Source: an uncultured beta proteobacterium
GTDB taxonomy: Bacteria; Pseudomonadota; Gammaproteobacteria; Burkholderiales; Burkholderiaceae_B
Assembly (NCBI GenBank): GCA_903929925.1
Contig: CAIYWO010000206.1
Coordinates: forward strand, 1 to 13,017
Reading direction: 5' to 3'
Length of the DNA: 13,017 nt
Made by a program: the position numbers and the translations under genes. This document shows positions 1-7,378 of the stretch, piece after piece; position 1 is the first letter of the stretch; each line of letters begins with the position of its first letter. Under the pieces are notes generated by a model. It was given only the letters and a program-made list of their open reading frames with translations, had not been told where the DNA came from and ran no database searches.

Positions 1-90
1 CAGGTCGTCGGGGCAGTCGCGAGCTTGTGTGGAATGCTGCTTGGTTCTTATCTGTCACCGAATCGGCATTTGCCTAGCCACTCTCATTAA
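1..90 (+). CDS. C-terminal fragment of an unidentified, probably membrane, protein
   Basis: The first frame is open from the window edge to a TAA at 88-90. It reads as a hydrophobic stretch (VVGAVASLCGMLLGSYL) followed by a polar, His-containing tail (SPNRHLPSHSH). This looks like the last membrane helix and tail of a transporter-like protein whose body lies to the left of the window. Its 3' end overlaps the convergent permease gene by 36 bases. Only 29 codons are visible, so the family cannot be named and the reading frame itself could be chance. The hydrophobic-then-polar pattern and the lack of any leftward gene here make it plausible. Confidence 0.4.
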   Translation, partial: QVVGAVASLCGMLLGSYLSPNRHLPSHSH

Positions 91-852
91 ATGTCTGCCT
101 CGGCCTATTCCTGTCAGGATCCCAGCCACGGCTAGCGTCCAGACAATCAATGGACCAGTTGGAAGGTCTAACCACGCTGAGAGAAATATTCCGCTGATAT
201 AGCCAGCGATCGCCAAGAGGTAGGCTGCACGAGACCGTTGTCGTGTTTGCATTGCCGCGCATGTGAGGGCGGGAATGATGAGCGTCGCAAATACAAGGTA
301 GACGCCTACAAGTTGAACCGATATCGTGATGGCGATAGCAAAGAGGCTGTAGAAGGCCCAACGACGTCCATTTAATAGATAGAGGCCTAGCAAGACGATC
401 GCTGTCCCTGCCGTGGCATATTTGAGTTGCTCCGTCGATACCCACAAGATTTGACCTGATAACAAATCTGAAAGGTGTTGCCCACCGTGTGGATCGCCAT
501 GCGCCAACAATAGGATCGCTGTCGCTGCCAATATAAATACAACGCCGATGATGGGCTCTTGCAAGTGTGCGCCGAAGCGCTCAAGTGCGACGAGTCCCCA
601 GGCCGCGCACAGGGACAGTGACACGGCACCGATTTGCATCCAATATGCTGGTGCTTGTTCGCCTGCAATAACAAGAACCAGATAGGCGCCAAGCCCCGCT
701 ATTTGTGCGATGGCGAGATCGATAAAGATGATCCCACGGGCCAGGACTTGTATTCCAAGTGGAATATGCGTGGAGATGACTAGCGCACTAGCCCAGAGAG
801 CAGGCCACAGCAGGTTCAGTGGTACCTCGCCAGGTAGTGTGAGCTCAATCAT
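55..852 (-). CDS. Zinc/manganese-type ABC transporter permease (ZnuB/ABC-3 family)
   Basis: This 265-residue integral membrane protein has about seven or eight hydrophobic segments. It fits the ABC-3 permease family (ZnuB, MntB, TroC), which forms the inner-membrane channel for zinc or manganese imported from a periplasmic binding protein. Family hallmarks are the N-terminal RGIIFIDLAIAQIAGLGAYL segment and the central HLSDLLSGQILWVS segment, which resembles the loop before the coupling helix. The length is normal. It is the third gene of a leftward operon, 8 bp after the binding-protein stop. It has no good Shine-Dalgarno sequence of its own, so translation may be coupled to the upstream gene. 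No ATPase gene follows. The specific metal is inferred from context, not visible in the sequence. Confidence 0.88.
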   Translation of the reverse strand: MIELTLPGEVPLNLLWPALWASALVISTHIPLGIQVLARGIIFIDLAIAQIAGLGAYLVLVIAGEQAPAYWMQIGAVSLSLCAAWGLVALERFGAHLQEPIIGVVFILAATAILLLAHGDPHGGQHLSDLLSGQILWVSTEQLKYATAGTAIVLLGLYLLNGRRWAFYSLFAIAITISVQLVGVYLVFATLIIPALTCAAMQTRQRSRAAYLLAIAGYISGIFLSAWLDLPTGPLIVWTLAVAGILTGIGRGRHLMRVARQMPIR

Positions 853-860
853 GTTTGAGT

Positions 861-1802
861 TTACTGTGCTTGGATCAGACGTCGAATCGTGTCGTCAAAC
901 AACGCAGGTAATGTTTTTGCTTCAGCGTTACCGCCGACCGTAAACGGCAGGCTTACAACGGGAATCTTCGCATTTTCACTGAACCACATTGCGGGCTTGC
1001 TATTTAAGTATGCGGGAGTCATGACCAGACGTCCATGTAAAGTCGCTTGCTTCTGTAGGATTGCATTTAGGTGCGTAATAGAAGGGTCAGCGCCAGGCGT
1101 TGCCTCAAGCACCCCAATCTGTTTCAAACCAAGCCAGTTATTGAGGTAGGTGAAAGCATCGTGCTGCACCCATACTTTCATGCCACGTAGCACGCTGGCC
1201 TGTTGTTCCCAGCGTACGAGATGCGTCGACCAGGCGCCTAAGAACACATTGAGTCTTGTTTGGTAATGTGCGCTGTTAACGGGATCTAAGAGAATAAATC
1301 GTTCGGAGAGTGCGCGTGCGATTGGAATGTAGTTGCGTGGATCGAGTTGAATGTGTGGATTACCAGAGGCATGCACATGCCCCTGGCTGCGGTCCACGGA
1401 GATTGGCACATCAAGTATCTGAACATATTGCGCGGCTTCGAACATGCCTACTCTGCCAGGCATGATGTTTGGGTTGCCTGCATCACGCTGGAGAACGGGT
1501 AACCACCCAGCCTCCAGCTCTGCACCTGTAGCGATTAATAGATTTGTTGTGCGAGCGCGTGCAAGTAGCCCCGGGCGCGCTTGGACTTGGTGTGCGTCTT
1601 GTAGTGCATTGGTCGCAGTGAAGACAGAGACCTTTTCTCCACCGAGGTCTTGAGCGAGCGCACCCCATTCGGGAACCGTGGCGAAGACCTTCAGCTGCGC
1701 ATGTGCATGACCGGTCAGGGTTAAAAGAAGGAGGGTGTATGCCACGCACCGATACAAGCCGTTCCGTATCGCGAGAAGTTTATTTGGGGTCGATCCATAC
1801 AT
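861..1802 (-). CDS. Periplasmic zinc/manganese ABC transporter substrate-binding protein (ZnuA/TroA family)
   Basis: This protein should capture a divalent metal in the periplasm and deliver it to the adjacent permease. I start it at 1802 (313 residues) rather than at an ATG 13 codons further upstream. The 1802 start has AGGAG seven bases before it and gives a proper signal peptide ending TGHAHA before QLKVFATVP. Family metal ligands are recognisable: His71 in QDAHQVQARP (usually DPHxxxxxP), His150 in NPHIQLDPRN and His214 in VQHDAFTYL, with the fourth ligand less clear. The ATPGADPSITHL segment matches the conserved E/PGxxPSxxHL region of the family. The usual His-rich loop is reduced to a short GHVHASGNPH. 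It lies 10 bp after the outer-membrane gene and 8 bp before the permease. Confidence 0.88.
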   Translation of the reverse strand: MYGSTPNKLLAIRNGLYRCVAYTLLLLTLTGHAHAQLKVFATVPEWGALAQDLGGEKVSVFTATNALQDAHQVQARPGLLARARTTNLLIATGAELEAGWLPVLQRDAGNPNIMPGRVGMFEAAQYVQILDVPISVDRSQGHVHASGNPHIQLDPRNYIPIARALSERFILLDPVNSAHYQTRLNVFLGAWSTHLVRWEQQASVLRGMKVWVQHDAFTYLNNWLGLKQIGVLEATPGADPSITHLNAILQKQATLHGRLVMTPAYLNSKPAMWFSENAKIPVVSLPFTVGGNAEAKTLPALFDDTIRRLIQAQ

Positions 1803-1809
1803 CTCCACA

Positions 1810-1814
1810 CTCCT
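1810..1814 (-). promoter_or_regulatory. Ribosome binding site deciding the metal-binding-protein start
   Basis: On the minus strand AGGAG lies seven bases before the ATG at 1802 and shares bases with the TAG stop of the upstream outer-membrane gene. It supports the shorter start over the ATG at 1841 and suggests translation passes directly from one gene to the next. Confidence 0.7.
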
Positions 1815-3366
1815 AGAATTTGTGAGCACCGTGCGCACCAAGACTCATGATGTATTGCAAAAAGACTTGATTATTTGTTTTGCCAGGACCGTAAGATGTA
1901 TCCGTAGCGAGTTGCAGTCTGAACATCGAGTTTTCAGAGTTGGCCCAGTCCAGCATGACGGTGTTGCGGGTGGGGTTCCATGACTCCAGTGCGCTACCTG
2001 CAAAGGTGCCTGAGCCAAAGCCGTAATTCGAGTTGCCGCCATACAACTGATCAAAGCGGTACCCTACGCGCCAGTTAGGCATGAACTGGTAAATGCCCTG
2101 AACGTAGAAGCCGCTTTGGGTATTGTTGTAGGGGTTTCCGGTGCAGGATTGTGATTCGCAGGCACCGTAAGGGACTGCCGTGTTAATTGTTGCAGTGCCC
2201 TTTTGCGTATTCCAAAACGCTTCTCCTTGCAGTTTGAAACTCTGTCCCGCTTTGGGAATCCACTTGTAGACAAAGTCTGCGATCAGAATGTTTGTATTGC
2301 CTGAGAAATCAAAGGTATCGGTGTCGTTCAGAGAAGAGACGCTTGGGCGTCCTCCGGTCGAGGCACCTATGTACGATAGGCCACCTTGCCATGATGCGGT
2401 AGTGCCAACGTCTCCGCCAAGTTTTGCGAAGAGTGTGCCAAGTCTGGGTTTGTTTTCGTTGAAGTTGTTACTGTTGGGGTATTGCATGCCTTGCCCGATC
2501 TCAGCGCCGAAGCGTAGATACATATTGTCGAGCGGTGCGACCCAGGACAACTGACCCCCAGTGTTGTTGAGCTGTCCACCCAAAAAGGCTTTGTATGCGA
2601 GAGGTAAGTCGACGAAATCCCATTCATGAGGATGTTTGTTATTGAGATAACCAACATTTGAAAAGAACTTGCCTCCTTTAACTTTTAAACCTGCGGGAAG
2701 ATTGATTGTTTCGAAAAACGCTTCTTCTAACGCAACGCTAAAGTCGGTCCCGTCTTGTCCGAGGACAAGGCGAGCTTCAGCGCGAAACAGGTTATCGACG
2801 GTTCCTGCAAATGCGAACTCAGACTCCCCGAGAGAGAACCCGCGCGGAACGTTTTCGCCGCCAGAGGGAATAAAGCCACGTCGCAACGCCTCTGGATTTT
2901 GGCTCTGCGCTGAGTACTTGCCGTCCAGAATGAGCGCGATTTCTGGTGTGAACGCTCCAACTTTTGGCAAAGTAACCCCACGAGTCATTGTAGGTGCCGC
3001 GGTAGGTGTGGCTGTAGTGGTCTGGGCACTTGTGTGTGCGACTGATGTGGGGGCTGGTGCCTGAGGGGCAGTAGTCAGCACAACGGGCGGTAGTGTGGCC
3101 GCACCCGCCTTTGCGCCACTGGCTGGAGTAGCCGCCGCTCTCGGCGCAGAGGTCACTTGTGTGTTCTGTTGTTGGAGCGTCGTTATTTTTTGCTCGAGGG
3201 CGTTGATACGTTGCTCGTAGGCATCTCGCATCGCTTTCAAGCTTTCTTGGAGCTGTGCAATGTCCGCTGCAGAGGCTGCTTGACCAAAGCTTGCGGTTGG
3301 ACATGCGACGCAAGCAATTATCCCTAGTGCAAATAGGGCGTGTGTTAGCGACGTTAGCTTTCTCAT
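1813..3366 (-). CDS. Outer-membrane beta-barrel protein with N-terminal coiled coil, first gene of the metal-uptake operon
   Basis: This 517-residue exported protein is read from the ATG at 3366, which has GAGGAG five bases upstream. The reading frame stays open to 3522, but the extra 52 residues would hide the signal peptide. In order it has a signal peptide (residues 1 to about 30), a short coiled coil (about 33-70, with QLQESLKAMRDAYEQRINAL), a low-complexity Ala/Thr/Pro linker (about 72-128), and a long beta-rich region with many alternating aromatic residues. It ends in His-Lys-Phe; a terminal Phe is the usual barrel-assembly signature. Proteins of this type are found beside zinc ABC genes in proteobacteria and probably act as a metal-regulated porin. 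I see no TonB box or plug domain, so it does not look like a TonB-dependent receptor. Transport of zinc itself is inferred from its operon partners. Confidence 0.78.
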   Translation of the reverse strand: MRKLTSLTHALFALGIIACVACPTASFGQAASAADIAQLQESLKAMRDAYEQRINALEQKITTLQQQNTQVTSAPRAAATPASGAKAGAATLPPVVLTTAPQAPAPTSVAHTSAQTTTATPTAAPTMTRGVTLPKVGAFTPEIALILDGKYSAQSQNPEALRRGFIPSGGENVPRGFSLGESEFAFAGTVDNLFRAEARLVLGQDGTDFSVALEEAFFETINLPAGLKVKGGKFFSNVGYLNNKHPHEWDFVDLPLAYKAFLGGQLNNTGGQLSWVAPLDNMYLRFGAEIGQGMQYPNSNNFNENKPRLGTLFAKLGGDVGTTASWQGGLSYIGASTGGRPSVSSLNDTDTFDFSGNTNILIADFVYKWIPKAGQSFKLQGEAFWNTQKGTATINTAVPYGACESQSCTGNPYNNTQSGFYVQGIYQFMPNWRVGYRFDQLYGGNSNYGFGSGTFAGSALESWNPTRNTVMLDWANSENSMFRLQLATDTSYGPGKTNNQVFLQYIMSLGAHGAHKF

Positions 3367-3371
3367 TTTGG

Positions 3372-3377
3372 CTCCTC
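3372..3377 (-). promoter_or_regulatory. Ribosome binding site deciding the outer-membrane protein start
   Basis: GAGGAG on the minus strand lies five bases before the ATG at 3366. It places the start directly at a classical signal peptide (MRKLTSLTHALFALG) and argues against the upstream ATG at 3522. Confidence 0.75.
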
Positions 3378-3403
3378 GGGGATGCGCAGCAATGCGCGTT
3401 TTA

Positions 3404-3432
3404 ATCATTAATGATATTGATAATACATTATC
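3404..3432. promoter_or_regulatory. Candidate Fur/Zur-type operator: two adjacent AT-rich palindromes
   Basis: Two dyads lie side by side. ATCATTAATGAT (3404-3415) is a perfect 12-base palindrome. GATAAT-AC-ATTATC (3419-3432) has perfect six-base arms. The block GATATT GATAAT AC ATTATC resembles the Fur-box hexamer array (GATAAT GATAAT N ATTATC) with one extra spacer base. It lies 38-66 bases before the start of the metal operon and overlaps the likely -10 element, as expected for a repressor site. In this setting a zinc-sensing Zur is the best guess, but Fur or Mur could equally bind. The dehydrogenase on the other side could also be affected. Confidence 0.55.
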
Positions 3433-3448
3433 GTTAAAGATTAGTCCA
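3420..3448 (-). promoter_or_regulatory. Candidate sigma-70 promoter of the metal-uptake operon
   Basis: On the minus strand, TGGACT (3443-3448, four of six matches to -35) and TATTAT (3420-3425, five of six matches to -10) are separated by 17 bases. The -10 element sits inside the GATAAT/ATTATC dyad, which would allow steric repression. A start near 3413 would give a leader of about 45 bases. This is found by pattern only. Confidence 0.45.
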
Positions 3449-3520
3449 TTTGAGTAAGAATCACTTGGGCGGGAAATTAGTCTAGGGTATCGTGGAGTCC
3501 CTTTAGATCGATATAGAGCC

Positions 3521-4591
3521 ATGACAGCAGCAAGCCAAACCCCAATCGTTCAATTTGATGGGCTAAGAGCGTTCATTAGCCGCTCCCTAGTCGCCGTCGA
3601 CATTCCTTTGCCTGATGCAGAAGTCGTCGCCAATTTAATGGCACAAGCCGATTTGCAAGGTTCTGATGGCCATGGCGTGATTCGGCTTCCCCAATACGTC
3701 AAGCGCATCCGTGCAGGCGGCATCAACACACGTCCAAATATCCAAGTTGTGCAAGAGCGCGCGGCAATGGCAATCGTAGATGGCGATAATGCGATGGGGC
3801 ACTTAGCAGTGTCGCGAGCAGTCAATCTTGCGATTGAAAAAGCTCGTACAGCAGGTGTCGCATGGGTGGGTACGCGTAACAGTAACCACGCAGGTCCAGC
3901 CTCGCTGTATGCCCGTATGCCAGTTGCGCATAATATGATTGGTCTGTACTTCGCGGTTGGAAATGCAAACCATTTGCCGGCCTGGGGCGGAATGGATATG
4001 TTGTTATCGACAAATCCCATTGCAGCAGCGATCCCTGCGGGTAAAGAGCCCGAGATTGTGCTGGACATGGCCACGACCGTCGCCGCGTATGGCAAGGTCA
4101 AGGCAAAGGCAAAGCGCGGCGAGATGATGCCCGAAGGCTGGATGATTGACCGGCAAGGTCAGCCATTGTTGGATCCAACGCGCTCAGAAGAGGGGTTTTT
4201 GCTGCCGATTGGGGGTTATAAGGGTTACGGCTTGGCGCTGATCGTAGGTTTGCTGGCGGGTACGCTGCAAGGTGCTGCGATGGGTAAGGACGTCGTTGAC
4301 TTTAATAAAGACAGCGTGACCCCAACCAACACTGGCCAGGCGATACTAGCCATTAACCTCGAAGCGTTCGGCGAGGTGAATGTGTTTAAGTCTGCCGTTG
4401 ATACATTGGTGCAAGATATCCGGGCAAGTGAACGGCTACCAGGCGTTGATCGCGTTTGGTTGCCAGGAGAGCAAAGCCACGCGCGTCGCCAGGCGTATGG
4501 CGAAAATGGTATTCCAGTGGCCAGTGCTCTTGCAAAAGAGCTCGCAGTCCTAGCAAAGGATCTCGGCGTAGAGCCGATGCAAACCAACTAA
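3521..4591 (+). CDS. NAD(P)-dependent malate/L-lactate dehydrogenase family oxidoreductase (Ldh_2)
   Basis: This 356-residue cytoplasmic enzyme belongs to the Ldh/YiaK/YlbC/ComC family, which interconverts 2-hydroxy acids and 2-keto acids (malate, lactate, ureidoglycolate, sulfolactate, diketogulonate) using NAD(P). Family landmarks are clear: the DGHGVIRLPQYV region with His51, NSNHAG with His123, AWGG near 155, STNPIAAAIP near 163-172, LDMATTVAAYGKVKAKAKRG near 181-200, PEGWMIDRQG near 204-213, and GYKGYGLAL near 232-240. The length is normal. The ribosome binding site is weak (AGAG). A Bug receptor starts 22 bp downstream, so the pair probably takes up and oxidises the same organic acid. 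The actual substrate cannot be read from the sequence. It is divergent from the metal operon. Confidence 0.9.
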   Translation: MTAASQTPIVQFDGLRAFISRSLVAVDIPLPDAEVVANLMAQADLQGSDGHGVIRLPQYVKRIRAGGINTRPNIQVVQERAAMAIVDGDNAMGHLAVSRAVNLAIEKARTAGVAWVGTRNSNHAGPASLYARMPVAHNMIGLYFAVGNANHLPAWGGMDMLLSTNPIAAAIPAGKEPEIVLDMATTVAAYGKVKAKAKRGEMMPEGWMIDRQGQPLLDPTRSEEGFLLPIGGYKGYGLALIVGLLAGTLQGAAMGKDVVDFNKDSVTPTNTGQAILAINLEAFGEVNVFKSAVDTLVQDIRASERLPGVDRVWLPGEQSHARRQAYGENGIPVASALAKELAVLAKDLGVEPMQTN

Positions 4592-4613
4592 AGCGTTATC
4601 CGAGGAAGACAAC

Positions 4614-5585
4614 ATGAAGAAAATAACCAAGACACTATTAATAGCCTCTGCTCTCTGGGGCGCGGCTGCGACAACGTACGCACAAGACTATCCCAACAAG
4701 GCGATCCGAATGATCGTTCCATTAGCTGCAGGCAGTGCAGTTGATAATGCTGCACGCATTTTGACCGCGAAGATGGGTCAGAACATGGGCCAGGCCATTG
4801 TGATTGAAAACATTGCAGGCTCGTCCGGCTTGATTGGTGCGGACCGCTTAGCTAAGTCGGCACCCGATGGCTATACGCTTGGCGGTGTGAACGACAGCGT
4901 CTTGACGATGATCCCGCACATCTACCCGAACATGCCCTGGAATGCGCTCAAGGATTTTGATCCTGTGTCGCTTGTGGGAACAATTGAATGGGGGATCGTG
5001 GTTCCTCCCAACTCCCCATATAAAACGCTGGCTGAGTTGTTAGCTGCGGCCAAGGCCAACCCCGGCAAAATTAATTATGGCTCTGGAGGTAACGGTAGTC
5101 CACAGCACATCGCGATGGCACTGTTGACCCAGCGCGCAGGTGTGACGATGACGCACGTACCTTACAAAGGTGCAACGCCAGCCGCAGTTGCTGCGGCCGC
5201 GGGTCAAGTTGATGTCTCTTATCAAGGTTTGGGTACAGTCACGGGTCTAATTGGTGGTGGCAAGCTAAAGTTGCTCGCCGTGTCGACACCGGAGCGGTTG
5301 CCTCAATACCCAGATACTCCCACTGTATCCCAAGCAGGGACAAAAGATTTTCTGTTCAATTCGTGGTTTGCGATTGTTGCTCCCGCTGGCACTCCCAAAG
5401 ATATCGTCGCAAAGTTGAATGTTGAAATTCAGAAAGCCTTGTCTGACCCGGAAACCAGAAAAAAGATTGTGGATCTGGGCGTCACAATTCGCGGAACAGG
5501 CGCAGCTGAGTTTGGAGAGGCCACAAAAAAGCAGTATGAGCTCTACGGAAAACTCATACGCGATAATGGCATTAAGGCCGATTAG
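4614..5585 (+). CDS. Bug-family (TctC) periplasmic solute-binding receptor 1
   Basis: This 323-residue exported protein is of the tripartite tricarboxylate transporter receptor family, whose members bind small carboxylates or related solutes in the periplasm. It has a signal peptide ending TTYAQ (residues 1-23), then YPNKAIRMIVPLAAGSAVD, an APDGYTL loop, HVPYKG (about 181-186) and APAGTPKDIVAKLN near the C-terminus, all in the usual family order and length. The normal glycine-rich AGGxxD ligand loop is changed to AAGSAVD. GAGGAAG lies three to five bases before the ATG. No TctA or TctB membrane subunits are nearby, so it must either borrow a distant transporter or work as an orphan. The preceding dehydrogenase hints at a hydroxy-acid ligand. 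Confidence 0.92.
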   Translation: MKKITKTLLIASALWGAAATTYAQDYPNKAIRMIVPLAAGSAVDNAARILTAKMGQNMGQAIVIENIAGSSGLIGADRLAKSAPDGYTLGGVNDSVLTMIPHIYPNMPWNALKDFDPVSLVGTIEWGIVVPPNSPYKTLAELLAAAKANPGKINYGSGGNGSPQHIAMALLTQRAGVTMTHVPYKGATPAAVAAAAGQVDVSYQGLGTVTGLIGGGKLKLLAVSTPERLPQYPDTPTVSQAGTKDFLFNSWFAIVAPAGTPKDIVAKLNVEIQKALSDPETRKKIVDLGVTIRGTGAAEFGEATKKQYELYGKLIRDNGIKAD

Positions 5586-5618
5586 GGCTCATCGATTTAG
5601 CCGTGAAGCGAGAAGCTG

Positions 5619-7331
5619 TTGGACCATAACATTCCAGTCATTACTACTATTGCCGCAGCTTTCATCGCCGCGCTCGGTCTTGGCTTTCTCGCAGAAAAGA
5701 TAAAAATCCCCGCGCTGGTCGGATACCTGGTGGCTGGGATAGTGATTGGGCCAGGCACGCCTGGCTATATTGCGCACACAGCAGTTGCTTCGCAGTTATC
5801 CGAGATTGGCATCATGCTCTTGATGTTTGGTGTCGGATTGCACTTTTCTCCAAGTGAGCTGTTTTCAGTCAAGCGCGTGGCGGTTCCGGGCGCCTTGATC
5901 CAGATGAGCGTCACAACGTCAGTGGGGGCGGGCATCGCCTGGCTGTGGGGTTGGGGGGTTGCCTCTAGCCTTATTTTTGGCTTATGTCTGGCTTGCGCAA
6001 GCACAGTCGTTTTGCTGAAATCGCTCGAGGTGCGCGGTGAGCTCGACACCATGGGTGGTCGTATCGCTGTTGGTTGGCTTGTTGTGCAAGATTTGGTAAC
6101 GGTGCTGGTGTTGGTGCTTCTGCCACCTTTTGCTGAAATAATTGGTGGCACAAAAAGTGCAACGAATGCCGCGGGTGTTGCGCCTGTGTCACTTTGGTGG
6201 ACAGTTGGCAGCACGCTGCTTCTGGTTGGCGCCTTTGTGGTCTTGATGTTCGTTGTGGGCAAGCGTGTCTTGCCGTGGTTGCTCTGGCAAGTAGCTAAAA
6301 CGGGATCTCGCGAACTCTTTACGCTTGCTGTCGTGACCACCGCCATTGGAATTGCCTTGGGTGCATCTGCTTTTTTCAATGTCTCGTTTGCGCTGGGTGC
6401 TTTCGTAGCTGGTACGGTGATGCGTGAATCTGAGTTTAGTCATCGAGCTGCGCAAGAGACGCTTCCCTTGCGTGATGCGTTCTCGGTTTTGTTCTTCGTA
6501 TCGATCGGGATGACGGTGGATCCTGCAGTCTTTCTCGATCAGCCATGGCGCATACTTGTCGTTGTACTGGTGGTGATGTTTGTTAACTTTGCGAGCGCGG
6601 TCGTGATTGTTATCGCTAATCGCTATCCGTTGAGCACCGCGCTTTCGATCGGAGCAAGTCTTGGGCAGATAGGTGAGTTCTCTATCATTCTGGGCGGCTT
6701 AGCGTTAGGGCTAGGTGTCATTAAATCCGAGGTGATGAATCTCATATTGGCCGGCGTTTTGTTATCGATCACGTTCAACACCTTGTTGTTCAAGGCGGTC
6801 GAACCACTGCGACGTTGGGTGCTGAGCCGCTCAGCTGTTGCTAGACGACTCGATCAACGTCAGGATCCTACGGCCGCGTTACCGATGAGCACTGATCGTA
6901 AATACCTGGAGGGACAACTTGTTCTTGTGGGGTATGGGCGCGTGGGTAAACGGATTGCGCTTGCACTGACTGAACGTGGAATTCCCTACGTCATTGTCGA
7001 GCAAAGCCGAGAGCGCGTTGAAGAGTTGCGTGAACAAGGGTTCGCTGCCGTCTCGGGCAATTCCGGAGATCCTGAGGTATTGATTCAAGCGCACATTGCA
7101 AAGGCCGCGATGTTGGTGATCGCAACACCCGATACTGTGCATGTTAGACAAATGGTTGAGACGGCAAGATTACTGAATCCCACGATTGAAGTCATCGTAC
7201 GCACGCACAGCGAAGATGAGTCGGAGTTGTTGACGGCAGACGGCTTAGGAAAAATATTTTTCGGTGAAGAAGAGTTAGCCAAAGGCATGGTGGACCATAT
7301 CTTTGATCGTTTTGCACCAAAGGCGCACTGA
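5619..7331 (+). CDS. ybaL: YbaL-type monovalent cation:proton antiporter (CPA2) with C-terminal RCK/TrkA-N domain
   Basis: This 570-residue inner-membrane protein has an N-terminal Na+/H+ exchanger domain of about twelve helices (residues 1 to about 390, including LVGYLVAGIVIGPGTPG, LLMFGVGLHFS and ASTVVLLKSLEVRGELD). A cytoplasmic nucleotide-binding domain follows, with the Rossmann motif GYGRVG at 438-443. The family moves K+ or Na+ against protons. The opening MDHNIPVITTI matches the start of Escherichia coli YbaL (MHHATPLITTI), which supports a TTG start codon at 5619 although no strong Shine-Dalgarno precedes it. The length agrees with YbaL (558 residues). No glutathione-gated KefF/KefG partner is nearby. 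It lies 33 bp after one Bug gene and 47 bp before another, all on the same strand. Confidence 0.9.
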   Translation: MDHNIPVITTIAAAFIAALGLGFLAEKIKIPALVGYLVAGIVIGPGTPGYIAHTAVASQLSEIGIMLLMFGVGLHFSPSELFSVKRVAVPGALIQMSVTTSVGAGIAWLWGWGVASSLIFGLCLACASTVVLLKSLEVRGELDTMGGRIAVGWLVVQDLVTVLVLVLLPPFAEIIGGTKSATNAAGVAPVSLWWTVGSTLLLVGAFVVLMFVVGKRVLPWLLWQVAKTGSRELFTLAVVTTAIGIALGASAFFNVSFALGAFVAGTVMRESEFSHRAAQETLPLRDAFSVLFFVSIGMTVDPAVFLDQPWRILVVVLVVMFVNFASAVVIVIANRYPLSTALSIGASLGQIGEFSIILGGLALGLGVIKSEVMNLILAGVLLSITFNTLLFKAVEPLRRWVLSRSAVARRLDQRQDPTAALPMSTDRKYLEGQLVLVGYGRVGKRIALALTERGIPYVIVEQSRERVEELREQGFAAVSGNSGDPEVLIQAHIAKAAMLVIATPDTVHVRQMVETARLLNPTIEVIVRTHSEDESELLTADGLGKIFFGEEELAKGMVDHIFDRFAPKAH

Positions 7332-7348
7332 TAGGTTTTTTAAAAATA

Positions 7349-7364
7349 CGTGGGACAACTCACG
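7349..7364 (+). other. Small hairpin just upstream of the second Bug gene
   Basis: CGTGGG (7349-7354) and CTCACG (7359-7364) can pair into a six-pair stem with one G-T pair and an ACAA loop. It ends three bases before the AGGAG ribosome binding site (7368-7372). No U-run follows, so it is not an intrinsic terminator. It could be a weak translation-control or transcript-stability element, or chance. Confidence 0.25.
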
Positions 7365-7378
7365 ATCAGGAGACAACA

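Noticed and set aside
2669..3064. A 131-codon plus-strand frame inside the outer-membrane gene
   Set aside because: It lies antisense to the beta-barrel and the Ala/Thr/Pro linker, and its apparent composition is a by-product of that biased region. No ribosome binding site or recognisable domain is present.
3433..3520. A promoter for the dehydrogenase (TTGGGC with TATCGT at 16 bases)
   Set aside because: The -35 and -10 matches are partial and alternatives score about equally well, so the position cannot be supported by reading alone.
3367..3522. An N-terminal extension of the outer-membrane protein to an ATG at 3522
   Set aside because: It would run through the promoter and operator region and bury the signal peptide at residue 53. 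The ATG at 3366 has GAGGAG at five bases.
5765..6379. A 204-codon minus-strand frame within ybaL
   Set aside because: It is antisense to membrane helices and rich in Thr, Pro and Ser, as expected from the reverse complement of hydrophobic coding sequence. The YbaL reading is unmistakable.
7332..7364. An intrinsic terminator after ybaL (run of T at 7335-7341 plus the hairpin)
   Set aside because: The T-run precedes the hairpin instead of following it, so the order is wrong for a rightward intrinsic terminator.
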